Shown here in pieces: positions 15,592 to 23,282 of a stretch of DNA of 48,246 nucleotides. The stretch spans positions 1 to 48,246 of the forward strand of contig DASWFI010000131.1 of the NCBI GenBank assembly GCA_036394315.1, given 5' to 3'. The position numbers and the translations under genes are program-made. Source of the DNA: DASWFI01 sp036394315. GTDB taxonomy: Bacteria > Patescibacteriota > Doudnabacteria > UBA920 > O2-02-FULL-48-8. Every line of letters starts with the position of its first letter. Position 1 is the stretch's first letter. Under the pieces are notes generated by a model that was given only the letters and a program-made list of their open reading frames with translations, was not told the DNA's origin and did not search any database.

Positions 15592-15620
15592 TTGACGAAT
15601 GATGAGGTTTTTGTTATTCT
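15592..15620 (+). promoter_or_regulatory. Promoter TTGACG-17-TATTCT
   Basis: The -35 TTGACG at 15592-15597 abuts the preceding terminator, and the -10 TATTCT is at 15615-15620 with a 17-base spacer. AGGAG at 15629-15633 serves the gene at 15640. Confidence 0.7.
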
Positions 15621-15639
15621 GTTCTAACAGGAGAATATA

Positions 15640-15978
15640 ATGCCTAAGTATCGATTGTCAGGGACGGAAGTATTCAATGCTGGGATGGGCGGTTCACCCA
15701 CACAGTACTCGCAGGTAAGCAAGGTGTTCCAGGCTAAGGACGATCAGGATGCAGTAAAGAAAGTTCCGAAGGTGATTGACAAATGGGAAGATGAATTGTG
15801 TGGTTGCTTTGCTGTTAACGAATCGAGTCGCTACGTTTGGAGTTACGGGGAGAAAGTTGGATTTAACCCTGACTGGAAACCAGTTTCTTTGGTCCGTATA
15901 GACAGGAAAGTGGTGAAGGAAAAAACAACAAAAATTCGTCTGCCAAAAAAGATATTTAGCGAGTATTCTTCTGAATAA
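15640..15978 (+). CDS. Hypothetical 112-residue protein
   Basis: This encodes 112 residues with no signal peptide or membrane segment and mixed alpha/beta character. A CGCF motif occurs near residue 55 and the C-terminal third is Lys-rich. The first half (QVSKVFQAKDDQDAVKKVPKVIDKWEDE) reads like an amphipathic helical segment. The start is supported by AGGAG 6 bases upstream and by a promoter at the right distance. It is monocistronic between terminators. I do not recognise a family. Confidence 0.65.
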   Translation: MPKYRLSGTEVFNAGMGGSPTQYSQVSKVFQAKDDQDAVKKVPKVIDKWEDELCGCFAVNESSRYVWSYGEKVGFNPDWKPVSLVRIDRKVVKEKTTKIRLPKKIFSEYSSE

Positions 15979-16010
15979 CGGATTTGCAATAAAGCAAATG
16001 CCGATTTTTT
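15979..16010 (+). terminator. Intrinsic terminator
   Basis: CGG-ATTTGC pairs with GCAAAT-G-CCG around an AATAAA loop and is followed by a T run; it begins right after the stop codon. Confidence 0.8.
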
Positions 16011-16020
16011 TATCAATTTT

Positions 16021-16044
16021 GACCCTAATAAAGGGCCTTTTTGT
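16021..16044 (+). terminator. Second short terminator-like hairpin
   Basis: ACCCT-AATA-AAGGGC is followed by TTTTT. It resembles a shortened version of the repeated AGACCC...GGGTCT terminators nearby. Confidence 0.55.
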
Positions 16045-16048
16045 TTTA

Positions 16049-16057
16049 TGATATAAT
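16049..16057 (+). promoter_or_regulatory. Extended -10 promoter, TGaTATAAT
   Basis: TG at 16049-16050, one base, then TATAAT at 16052-16057. No good -35 is seen, as is common for extended -10 promoters. It is placed to transcribe the gene at 16084 with a ~20-base leader. Confidence 0.6.
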
Positions 16058-16083
16058 AAATCTACGATAATTAAATCAAAATT

Positions 16084-16413
16084 ATGAGAGAACGCGGGTA
16101 CTCGCCGGAAAATCCATTTCCGCCGGAAAAACTTTCACCTATTTCGCCAGAAGACCAGAGAAGAGCTGAAGAAAGCTTGGAAGAAACACGCATTGAAAAA
16201 AGACAGAATTTACTGAATCAGAAAAAAATGGAACGGCCAAAAGATATATATGGGGATAAGGCTGATCGCAACCAGAAAACCCTCAAGACTCGTCATGCAG
16301 GACCGGTGGCAAAAGGCAAGAGAGGACTGGAAAAGCTATCCCAGAGATTCAATAAGCCTGCGGTCAAATTAAAGTACACAGGGAATTGGGAAGATAAAAA
16401 AGAAACTAGTTAG
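16084..16413 (+). CDS. Hypothetical highly charged 109-residue protein
   Basis: This encodes 109 residues rich in Lys, Glu and Arg with a Pro-rich start (ENPFPPEKLSPISPED) and a central predicted helix (RRAEESLEETRIEKRQNLLNQKK). There is no membrane segment or recognised domain; it is probably a soluble, partly disordered nucleic-acid- or ribosome-associated protein, but that is only a guess from charge. It is monocistronic, flanked by terminators, with an extended -10 promoter ~27 bases upstream. Confidence 0.6.
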   Translation: MRERGYSPENPFPPEKLSPISPEDQRRAEESLEETRIEKRQNLLNQKKMERPKDIYGDKADRNQKTLKTRHAGPVAKGKRGLEKLSQRFNKPAVKLKYTGNWEDKKETS

Positions 16414-16426
16414 ACAAAACTAAATT

Positions 16427-16448
16427 AGACCCTAGCAAAGGGTCTTTT
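16427..16448 (+). terminator. Intrinsic terminator (copy B of a repeated type)
   Basis: AGACCCT-AGCA-AAGGGTCT followed by TTTTTTG. It differs from the 15569 copy at a single stem position. Confidence 0.85.
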
Positions 16449-16542
16449 TTGTTTATTTGAGTTCTTGGCAATAGCGAGAAAAAAGAGTAGAGTTTATAAG
16501 TTGCCTTTTCGGCGGCATTCACAAAGCGGAGGAAAGAGTAGA

Positions 16543-16881
16543 ATGACTACGACGGCGGAAAACAGTGCAGCGACAAAACGAGATTTTGTCGTCACGACGG
16601 TACACGGTTACACCTGGACGACTTCTCAGGGCCGCATCCAAACCCTGCGCGCCCGAACTAGGAGAGTTTCGCGCGACCAGTATGTTCGCGTGGAAATTGC
16701 AAGAAGGGACATAGGCGTTCGCAGAGGCGACCAAGCCCGGGTCTGCCACATCATGGAGCCGGATCGCAAAGCGGACCCATACGCTGGACACGTCCTGGTG
16801 CTGTACTTTGAGAACAAGCCGGATGTCGATAACCGTCACTTCTTCTCTCTGTCGGAAGTAACACCTCTCACCGACAAGTAG
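16543..16881 (+). CDS. Hypothetical 112-residue basic protein
   Basis: ATG 16543 is chosen for GGAGGAAAG 6-14 bases upstream; the frame is open back to 16465 without added support. The product is Arg-rich (ARTRRVSRDQYVRVEIARRDIGVRRGD) with beta-strand patterns and no membrane segment, ending SLSEVTPLTDK. Base composition is clearly richer in GC than its neighbours and resembles the pyrB and asnS blocks. It may be a small nucleic-acid-binding protein by charge, but no family is recognised. Confidence 0.6.
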   Translation: MTTTAENSAATKRDFVVTTVHGYTWTTSQGRIQTLRARTRRVSRDQYVRVEIARRDIGVRRGDQARVCHIMEPDRKADPYAGHVLVLYFENKPDVDNRHFFSLSEVTPLTDK

Positions 16882-16891
16882 TCATTTTTTC

Positions 16892-16930
16892 ACAGACCAA
16901 ACCTGCCTGCAGGGGGGAGGTCTTTTTTTA
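16892..16930 (+). terminator. Intrinsic terminator
   Basis: AGACC and an inner CCTGC pair with GCAGG and GGTCT, followed by a run of seven T. Confidence 0.75.
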
Positions 16931-16999
16931 CCCCTATACCCTAAACCCCGATTAGTGTTAATATAAGAGTAGTAGCCAATTAAACAGGACATTATTTTC

Positions 17000-17311
17000 A
17001 TGATTAACACTCACCAGAATGACGATAAGCCTAAGGCTACTGTTTCAACAGGCATGGAAAGTACCATGCATGATATTGATATGCAGGATAATCCGAATCC
17101 AAGAAGTAAACGGGATATGATGCGAGATATTTCGAAGTTGGAAACCGAAATAAAGACCGCGCAAGAGGGAGTGGATGTAGCGAATGAAGCCCGGACTTCT
17201 TATACCACAACAGTTAGTCCCGAGCAGGCCAACGCCCGCCAAAAAGCCATAGTTTTTCTGAAAAAAGCTTTGGAAGAAATGAAAACAGAATTTGAAAAAT
17301 TAAGTTTTTAG
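17000..17311 (+). CDS. Hypothetical coiled-coil-like 103-residue protein
   Basis: This encodes 103 residues. The first ~35 are polar and probably disordered (HQNDDKPKATVSTGMES). From ~36 the sequence is helical with heptad-like spacing (MMRDISKLETEIKTAQEGV, then IVFLKKALEEMKTEFEKL), suggesting a short helical hairpin. There is no membrane segment or known family. It is followed by a bidirectional terminator shared with the convergent exported protein. Confidence 0.6.
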   Translation: MINTHQNDDKPKATVSTGMESTMHDIDMQDNPNPRSKRDMMRDISKLETEIKTAQEGVDVANEARTSYTTTVSPEQANARQKAIVFLKKALEEMKTEFEKLSF

Positions 17312-17375
17312 AGATCCCTTGTTTCGATGATGATGCGTCCAGTTTGGGAAGGTTTTTCTGCAAAAATCAAATAAA

Positions 17376-17403
17376 AAAACCCCGCATTCGTGACGGGGTT
17401 TTA
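17376..17403. terminator. Bidirectional intrinsic terminator
   Basis: CCCCG (17380-17384) pairs with CGGGG (17394-17398), flanked by A and T runs, between convergent genes. Confidence 0.85.
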
Positions 17404-17414
17404 AATTTACAGGT

Positions 17415-18107
17415 TTATTGATTCAGTATGTTCAGTGTGGCAGAACTGACGACACCGTTGGCTCGGATGCCATGAGCTTTTTGATATTTCTTAACAGCTA
17501 CTCTGGTCTGGGCTCCAAACAAACCATTGATCTTGCCAGAATAAAATCCTTCATTGGTAAGACGATTTTGCAGAGCGGTGACATCAGCACCTCTCATACC
17601 TGATTTGAGTTGGCGGGTAAAGGTAACTGTAGTAGGATTGCTAATACTCTCACCTAAAACCTTTGGTCCGCTCACTGTGAGTGGGCCAGCAGCACTGCTT
17701 ATAGTCTGACCGTTCCCATTCTGAAGGGTAAAACCCACCAGATAATTTTTGGGAGTATTGAAATTAATCCGAAGATTGACGACTCTATTCCCATTGGAAT
17801 CAAATCCCGTATTAGAGATAAATTTGGCCAAAACGTCAGGACCGCTTTGGTAGGGAGTAAGGGTGACCCAACCTGATTTATCCAAAAACTTGGCTGACTT
17901 TACGTCGCTAACTTTCGAATCACCCAATGTAAGAATGCTGGTCATATTATTCGTATCCTGATAATTCTTCATTACCGCGTCGATTTGAGAATCAGTGCCA
18001 GTCACATAGGAGCTCCCCATGACTAATGAAGAATCGACATTTGCCGAACTCGTCAGCGGGATGACCAAGAAAGCTAAGATTATGAGGCTTAATTTCACTT
18101 TTATCAT
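17415..18107 (-). CDS. Exported protein with C-terminal peptidoglycan-binding domain
   Basis: This encodes 230 residues. Residues 1-22 are a signal peptide (MIKVKLSLIILAFLVIPLTSSA). The middle part is a beta-sandwich-like region of unknown type. Residues ~168-230 form a PG_binding_1 domain (LKSGMRGADVTALQNRLTNEGFYSGKINGLFGAQTRVAVKKYQ) that normally binds peptidoglycan. No hydrolase domain is present, so the protein is likely a wall-bound surface protein rather than an enzyme. It is transcribed alone on the minus strand and faces the gene at 17000 across a shared terminator. Confidence 0.85.
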   Translation of the reverse strand: MIKVKLSLIILAFLVIPLTSSANVDSSLVMGSSYVTGTDSQIDAVMKNYQDTNNMTSILTLGDSKVSDVKSAKFLDKSGWVTLTPYQSGPDVLAKFISNTGFDSNGNRVVNLRINFNTPKNYLVGFTLQNGNGQTISSAAGPLTVSGPKVLGESISNPTTVTFTRQLKSGMRGADVTALQNRLTNEGFYSGKINGLFGAQTRVAVKKYQKAHGIRANGVVSSATLNILNQ

Positions 18108-18213
18108 AATATTAATAAATTTAAGTACCTTTATTATGAAGTAAAATTTTTTTTTGTCAAGCTAATTGACGGACCGTTATTACTGGGCTAAAATAGGTTC
18201 AAATTGATACTTC

Positions 18214-18537
18214 ATGAAACACGATTTCCAATTAGATCTGGAGGAAGACGCTCCAGATGATAATAAGCCGGAATTGATCAAACAAACCGAAGAATTATAC
18301 TTTGCCTTAAGTCACAACCTAACCAAAGAGGCAAAAAGTATTATTTGGGATTTTTTACGTCTGGCAAAAGTTTATTATCCAGAATCCAATCATAAAAAAG
18401 AATGGAATATGCTGCTTTTGAATTTGCAGGCTGTAATTGACGACTTTGAAAACGAACTTTCAGATAGGGCGGTTTTGAAGCTTTACGGAATTCAAAGAAA
18501 CGCATTAGATTTACACCACGCAGCTAAAAAAGAATAA
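18214..18537 (+). CDS. Hypothetical acidic helical protein, paralog of 18618
   Basis: This encodes 107 residues with an acidic N terminus (LDLEEDAPDD) followed by an all-helical domain. The segment DFLRLAKVYYPESNHKKEW aligns with the segment EIFDMARAHYEKDKKGW of the next gene, showing that the two are paralogs from tandem duplication. No membrane segment or catalytic motif is visible. Function unknown. Confidence 0.65.
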   Translation: MKHDFQLDLEEDAPDDNKPELIKQTEELYFALSHNLTKEAKSIIWDFLRLAKVYYPESNHKKEWNMLLLNLQAVIDDFENELSDRAVLKLYGIQRNALDLHHAAKKE

Positions 18538-18617
18538 GTCCCGCTCATATTTGACAACAAATTGGCGTCGGAGTAAACTTTTCTTTGTATATTAATGAGG
18601 ATATAGAAACAAACAAT

Positions 18618-18908
18618 ATGGCTCTTGATGATTTAGATGAAGAAGAAATGGATGGTGAGGACGGCGAGATTGAAGATATAATTACAGACATAGAAGACGA
18701 ATGCTCCCTCATTTTTTCTAATCCCGACAATGCCAAGCTCCTAAACGAAATATTCGATATGGCCAGGGCTCATTACGAAAAAGATAAAAAAGGCTGGACT
18801 AATTTTTTCGCTAATCTGAAGATGGAACTGATCTCCACGGATGACGAAGACAATATCCGAGATATTTTGGCGCATCATTTGCGCAAAGCTAAATTGGAAC
18901 TAATCTAA
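18618..18908 (+). CDS. Hypothetical acidic helical protein, paralog of 18214
   Basis: ATG 18618 is preferred over an upstream in-frame TTG at 18585 because it gives MALDDLDEEE and lies after GAGGA. The product has 96 residues: a very acidic first third (DEEEMDGEDGEIEDIITDIEDE), then a helical domain matching the previous gene. A TTGACA at 18551-18556 with TAAACT at 18573-18578 is a plausible own promoter. The endonuclease Q gene follows 24 bases downstream. Function unknown; the acidity could mimic nucleic acid, but this is speculation. Confidence 0.65.
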   Translation: MALDDLDEEEMDGEDGEIEDIITDIEDECSLIFSNPDNAKLLNEIFDMARAHYEKDKKGWTNFFANLKMELISTDDEDNIRDILAHHLRKAKLELI

Positions 18909-18932
18909 GCACTGTCTTTGCGAGGCCAACTC

Positions 18933-20195
18933 ATGCGGATTATCGCCGACTTACAAATCCACTCAAAGTATTCCCGTGCTTGTTCCCAGGACTTAAATCC
19001 TGGGAATATTGGTAAATGGGCGGACAAGAAGGGGATTGCAGTGATCGGCACAGGTGACTTTACTCATCCGTTGTGGTTGAAGGAATTAAAAGATAGTTTA
19101 GAAGAAACTAAGCACGGGCTTTATCAGCTCAAGGATAAAAGTGCCAAGGTACATTTTTTATTGTCCGCGGAAGTGTCGTCGATTTATAAACAAGGAGATA
19201 AGGTTCGGCGAATTCACAATATGATTTTAGCTCCGAACTTCGCCGCTGTGGATCGGATTATCACAGGATTAGAAAAAGTCGGGGCGAATCTCAAATCCGA
19301 TGGCCGGCCTATTATGGGTGTGAAGTGTCCGGATTTGGTAAAAATTGTTTTAGACGCAGATCCTGCCTGTGTGATTATCCCGGCGCATGCCTGGACACCG
19401 CACTTTGGATTGTTTGGATCGCTTTCCGGATTTGATACTGTGGAAGAAGCATTTGGTGATCAGGCCAAACATATTTTTGCCATCGAAACAGGGCTTTCCT
19501 CTGATCCTAAGATGAATTGGCAGATATCAGGCTTGGACAAATATTCTTTGGTTTCTAATTCTGACGCGCATAGTTTGCGCAAGATTGGTAGGGAAGCAAA
19601 CGTTTTCGAAATCGAAGAAGAGAAATTATCTTATGACGAGATCATCCGCGTAATCAAAGATAAGAATCCGAAAGAGTTTTTATTCACCATCGAATTTTTC
19701 CCTGAAGAAGGCAAGTACCATCTCGATGGCCATGCCGACTGCAAGTTTAGCTGTTTGCCAAAAGAGACAGCCCGACTGAAGGGTATTTGTCCGAAATGTG
19801 GCAAAAAACTTCTTGTTGGCGTTTTGAATCGGATTGATGCTCTCGCAGACAGGGATTTTGGTTTTGAACCAAAGCGCGCGATTCCGTTCAAGAGCGTGAT
19901 TCCTTTGGAAGAAGTGATCGCAGAAACGTATGGCACTGGCATCGGCAAAAAAGTTTTGGAAACATATGAGCGTATGGTTGCTAAGTATCCTGAGTTTGAA
20001 ATTCTTTTGGATTTGCCAGAAGCCGAAATTGTCAAGATCAGCGATCCAGTAGTAGCAGAATCAGTGATTAGGATTCGAGAGGGGAAAGTCCACATCGAAG
20101 GCGGATACGACGGTATCTTCGGTAAAATTCACATCTACGAAGACAAAGAACGCAACAAACTTTTTAAGAAAGCAGAGCAGAGTAGTTTGTTTTGA
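18933..20195 (+). CDS. Endonuclease Q-like PHP-domain DNA repair nuclease
   Basis: EndoQ cuts DNA 5' of deaminated or abasic bases and is known mainly from Thermococcales and some Bacillus. ATG 18933 gives MRIIADLQIHSKYSRACS, the first metal motif (HSKYS) of the PHP domain. Further metal-binding motifs are GTGDFTHP, IIPAHAWTPHFG and SNSDAHS. A zinc ribbon follows at ~270-300 (C...C, then CPKCGKK), then a helical domain. Length is 420 residues, normal for the family. The protein ends EQSSLF, matching the bacterial sliding-clamp motif (QxSLF). Family assignment is strong from the domain order; clamp binding is inference. Confidence 0.85.
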   Translation: MRIIADLQIHSKYSRACSQDLNPGNIGKWADKKGIAVIGTGDFTHPLWLKELKDSLEETKHGLYQLKDKSAKVHFLLSAEVSSIYKQGDKVRRIHNMILAPNFAAVDRIITGLEKVGANLKSDGRPIMGVKCPDLVKIVLDADPACVIIPAHAWTPHFGLFGSLSGFDTVEEAFGDQAKHIFAIETGLSSDPKMNWQISGLDKYSLVSNSDAHSLRKIGREANVFEIEEEKLSYDEIIRVIKDKNPKEFLFTIEFFPEEGKYHLDGHADCKFSCLPKETARLKGICPKCGKKLLVGVLNRIDALADRDFGFEPKRAIPFKSVIPLEEVIAETYGTGIGKKVLETYERMVAKYPEFEILLDLPEAEIVKISDPVVAESVIRIREGKVHIEGGYDGIFGKIHIYEDKERNKLFKKAEQSSLF

Positions 20196-20226
20196 TTTTT
20201 CTGAGTGTCGGATTTAACTCTATAAA

Positions 20227-20250
20227 CCCAAGCCTTTACAAGTGCTTGGG
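20227..20250. promoter_or_regulatory. Palindrome overlapping a promoter -35
   Basis: CCCAAGC (20227-20233) and GCTTGGG (20244-20250) flank the TTTACA -35. It could be an operator, or part of a terminator for the upstream gene, although no T run follows. Confidence 0.45.
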
Positions 20251-20262
20251 GGTTGATATAAT
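20235..20262 (+). promoter_or_regulatory. Promoter TTTACA-16-TGaTATAAT
   Basis: The -35 TTTACA is at 20235-20240, the extended -10 TG at 20254-20255 and TATAAT at 20257-20262. It serves the membrane protein gene at 20288. Confidence 0.7.
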
Positions 20263-20287
20263 AACCCTAAGCAATTAACCATAAAAT

Positions 20288-20578
20288 ATGGACTTAATTT
20301 TCTTAGTTATTTTGGGCGCTATCGGTATTGCCGGTTTGGTCAAAGGCCAAATCAAAATTTCAAAAAATAAAGCACTAAAGGGAACCAAAGCCAGAACACT
20401 TTCAGTGATACTTATTTTGGCCGGAGTTCAATTAGTGGTCAGAGATTATATGGTGCGCAACTCACCCGGAGCAGGGGATGCTTCCTTCGGCTACTTATTG
20501 GGAACTGTTGCAGTAGTAGCAGTGGTTACAATTTTGTTTATGGTTTTCGGGCAAGAAGATATTGGACCAGTTGCTTAA
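20288..20578 (+). CDS. Small membrane protein with about three helices
   Basis: This encodes 96 residues with hydrophobic segments at ~2-20 (DLIFLVILGAIGIAGLV), ~38-54 (LSVILILAGVQLVVRDY) and ~67-88 (YLLGTVAVVAVVTILFMVF). Basic residues lie between helices 1 and 2 (KISKNKALKGTKAR). No known family is recognised. It has its own promoter and precedes, at a distance of ~65 bases, the pyruvate-kinase-like gene. Confidence 0.65.
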   Translation: MDLIFLVILGAIGIAGLVKGQIKISKNKALKGTKARTLSVILILAGVQLVVRDYMVRNSPGAGDASFGYLLGTVAVVAVVTILFMVFGQEDIGPVA

Positions 20579-20644
20579 ATTATCTAATAAAAACAGCATT
20601 TGTGTTATACTATAAGTGCTGTTTTTAATTGTTCAGAAACTAAA

Positions 20645-21388
20645 ATGCAAAAATACATTGCTGTTGTAAACCCACGGATGGATGATGATGAAATTTCGCG
20701 CTTAATCGTGAAGGATATTGCTGGTGCGCTTTTTCAAATTTCCCATCAAAATTACCCACTGGCCTCTAAACTCATTCAACAGGTCAAAAAATTAAGCAAA
20801 AGGCACAATCGGCCGATAAGCATTATTCAGGATGTTTCGGAAATGGAAGATCCAATGGAGCTGGAATTTGGCATGAAATCGGGCGCTGATTGGATAGTCA
20901 CAGACAAGGCAGAGCATTTGAAGATGGCCAAGGGACTCGATAAGCTGGCAAAAATTATATTCAAAGGACGCGATTTACCAAAAGGAATTCGGGTGGATAG
21001 TGTCATGGGCGATTGGTTTCTGGATCCTGATGCTCAGATAGTGGGCAAAGAAAAAGGGCAGATCAAGCATATTATTTCCGAACATAAGGATCAGAAGATG
21101 CTGGACTCGCTGCTCGATTTGGCTCATCACGCCGGAAGTTCGGGCATCGCAGTTTCTGATCTGGATTTGGCAAAAGCCATGTCTTGGCGACGGCCTTCCA
21201 AGAAAATAATTTACGCACCGAAAGATGATGATCATGCGGCGAAAGGATCGATCTACTGGGGGGTGCATCCTATCTTCCGCGGCCATGATCTGGTTTCCAG
21301 TATCAAAAATAGAGAGATGATGAAAAAAGGAGAGCGGGTCACAGACGCTACTGATATTAAGCACGTAGCGATTCATTTAATCCCATGA
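20645..21388 (+). CDS. Shrunken pyruvate-kinase-like protein
   Basis: ATG 20645 gives MQKYIAVVNPRMDDDEISRL, resembling the pyruvate kinase start. The pattern ALFQISHQ replaces ARLNFSHG, RPISIIQD resembles the RP.AI..D strand, and LEFGMKSGADWIV resembles the (E/D)LEFGLELGVDYI motif. The C-terminal part (KKIIYAP, YWGVHP) resembles the C-domain. At 247 residues it is about half the usual size. It lacks the substrate- and K+-binding Arg/Asn and the KxE and metal-binding Glu/Asp motifs, so catalysis is doubtful. It overlaps the HAD gene by 4 bases. It may be a regulatory or repurposed barrel; the assignment rests on sequence pattern only. Confidence 0.6.
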   Translation: MQKYIAVVNPRMDDDEISRLIVKDIAGALFQISHQNYPLASKLIQQVKKLSKRHNRPISIIQDVSEMEDPMELEFGMKSGADWIVTDKAEHLKMAKGLDKLAKIIFKGRDLPKGIRVDSVMGDWFLDPDAQIVGKEKGQIKHIISEHKDQKMLDSLLDLAHHAGSSGIAVSDLDLAKAMSWRRPSKKIIYAPKDDDHAAKGSIYWGVHPIFRGHDLVSSIKNREMMKKGERVTDATDIKHVAIHLIP

Positions 21389-21981
21389 AGAAGATCAAAG
21401 CTATAATCTTCGACCTCGGCGGCGTCGTGGCCCACGGCGGGTATTTAGGATTTATCAAACACTACTGCGCTGAGTGTTTTACGCCGGCTGGGAAAAAGAA
21501 AATTTTGCAACTGGAACGGGAAGTGAATTTGGGAAAAATTACTGAAAAACAGTTCTATAAAGAAATCGAAAACATTTTCCACGTGCACATGAATCCAAAG
21601 CAGATGCATGAAAAGATCATCAGGCACATGAAAGCCGATAAGGCTCTGGTCCATATGATACCGAATTTGAAACCGACGAAGATCGCGCTATTTAGCAATT
21701 CGCTTGGCCACATGGCGAAAGAGGTGCTGAAGAAACGCCACCTGACCGGCAGGAAATTTTTTGATCGGATATTTATTTCCACCGACATGCATATGGCCAA
21801 GCCTGACCAGAAGGCATATCGATATGTTTTAACGCAACTCAAAGTGGAGCCATCAGAGGCGATGATGGTGGATGACCGCATAGAAAACCTGAGACCTGCC
21901 CGCGCCATCGGCATGAACGCGATCCAGTATAGAAATTCGAGGCAATTCGCTAAAGAACTCAAGAAATACGAGTTGGTCTAG
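21385..21981 (+). CDS. HAD-superfamily hydrolase
   Basis: This encodes 198 residues with the HAD motifs in order: IIFDLGGV (nucleophile Asp, but the second Asp is replaced by Gly, as in haloacid dehalogenase/epoxide-type members), LFSNS (motif II), KPDQKAY (motif III Lys) and MMVDDR (motif IV). The helical cap lies between residues ~20 and 80. It is likely a small phosphatase or dehalogenase-like enzyme with unknown substrate. ATGA overlap with the previous gene indicates coupling. Confidence 0.85.
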   Translation: MKKIKAIIFDLGGVVAHGGYLGFIKHYCAECFTPAGKKKILQLEREVNLGKITEKQFYKEIENIFHVHMNPKQMHEKIIRHMKADKALVHMIPNLKPTKIALFSNSLGHMAKEVLKKRHLTGRKFFDRIFISTDMHMAKPDQKAYRYVLTQLKVEPSEAMMVDDRIENLRPARAIGMNAIQYRNSRQFAKELKKYELV

Positions 21982-22113
21982 CACTTGGAAAATCCGGCAA
22001 TTTCTGGTACAATAAGGCGACTAAACGTCTTATTTTTATATTGTGTTAATAGAAGACAAGAATGAGTGTTTAAAGGTGGAAATGTTTTTAAAAAGTTAAT
22101 AACGAAATAACGT

Positions 22114-22200
22114 GGAGAGGTGGCCGAGTGGTTTAAGGCGCACGCTTGGAAAGCGTGTGGGCGCAAGCCCTCGCAGGTTCGAATCCTGTCCTCTCCGCCA
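22114..22200 (+). tRNA. tRNA-Ser (GGA)
   Basis: The acceptor GGAGAGG pairs with CCTCTCC, then G and an encoded CCA. The anticodon loop CTTGGAAAG gives GGA, and the long variable arm (TGGGCGCAAGCCCTC region) is typical of serine tRNA. Length is 87 bases. Confidence 0.97.
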
Positions 22201-22222
22201 AGAATAATTAAATATTAAATTT

Positions 22223-22453
22223 ATGTGGATTCTATTTTTATTAATTGTATTGGGATGTTTTGTATTGATTGATTATGCAGCCAATGATTATTTAAGAAAA
22301 GCCGCTAATCAAATCAGTAAAATGAAAAATCCTGAAGCCGCTGAGTTGGCTCGGTCAGTATTCATAGCTTCGCATAGAGATGGCGCGATCAGTCCTTTTG
22401 GTTTCTATTATAGGTCCAAAATAAAAAAAGCCTTGAAGAATAACAACGGTTGA
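22223..22453 (+). CDS. Small membrane protein, 76 residues
   Basis: An N-terminal hydrophobic helix at 2-20 (WILFLLIVLGCFVLIDYAA) is followed by a polar, helical tail rich in Lys, consistent with an N-out/C-in single-pass protein. The start is 22 bases after tRNA-Ser, so it may be cotranscribed with the tRNA. No family is recognised. Confidence 0.6.
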   Translation: MWILFLLIVLGCFVLIDYAANDYLRKAANQISKMKNPEAAELARSVFIASHRDGAISPFGFYYRSKIKKALKNNNG

Positions 22454-22612
22454 AGAAAGCTTCGACCGATAATTTTTTTAAATGAAATATCGAGTCTCTT
22501 TATAATTTGTCCTGCCAATGGGTATTAAATAATTTTCCTGAATTTAAAGTCAGATTATTTGTTGCAATTGGCAAAGACTACCATGATTGAAGAAATATCC
22601 GTCAAATAAATT
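22454..22612 (+). other. Intergenic region
   Basis: AT-rich spacer with a TATAAT at ~22501 that could start transcription of the interrupted gene downstream. Nothing else supported. Confidence 0.4.
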
Positions 22613-23282
22613 ATGACCAACCGGAACGAGCAAAAAGATCCTAGAGAAATTGAAGCCTTGAGAATGGATGTTTATGAAGATCAGGTGGTTACCCAGGAAA
22701 ATACAACCCGATTTCTTCTTAATCAGAAAATAATTAGCAACGTCGACCCTGAAAAGCTACTCTACTATTTATCTCTAATTGATTTTGATGCGGAATTATT
22801 CCAGACAATCGCCCAAGACACGGATGTCAGTAGAACTTTATCCTTAATTGTCAGGGATTCTTTTCCAGATGCTTCAGAGCTTTCAGCCAGGTTTAAAGAA
22901 CAGAGCAACGCTATCAGAGACTTTGCCATTCCTTATGAAAAATATAAACCCTTGCTGGAAATTCATCCTGAGCTGTTTACTTACGAAGATATAATGCATT
23001 TGCGAGGAATTTCTTTATTATATAAAGCGTACACAAAAAAAGATCCAATCGAGGCTGTTACAAGGAATATCGCCACAGAGTTGGCACAAAGATGTATGAT
23101 ATCGGAAATCAAAATTCCCAAGCAAATTTTAGATCTGGCAGATCAAGATGAATTAACGAGGACAGCTGCTATAAAGGATGTTGGGGATTCGGGATTGTTA
23201 GATCAGAAAGAAACTGAAATTTTAGAAGAGTTAGGGATTGAAATGGGCGACTGGGTCACGACTGTCGAGGCAGTTAAGCGGC

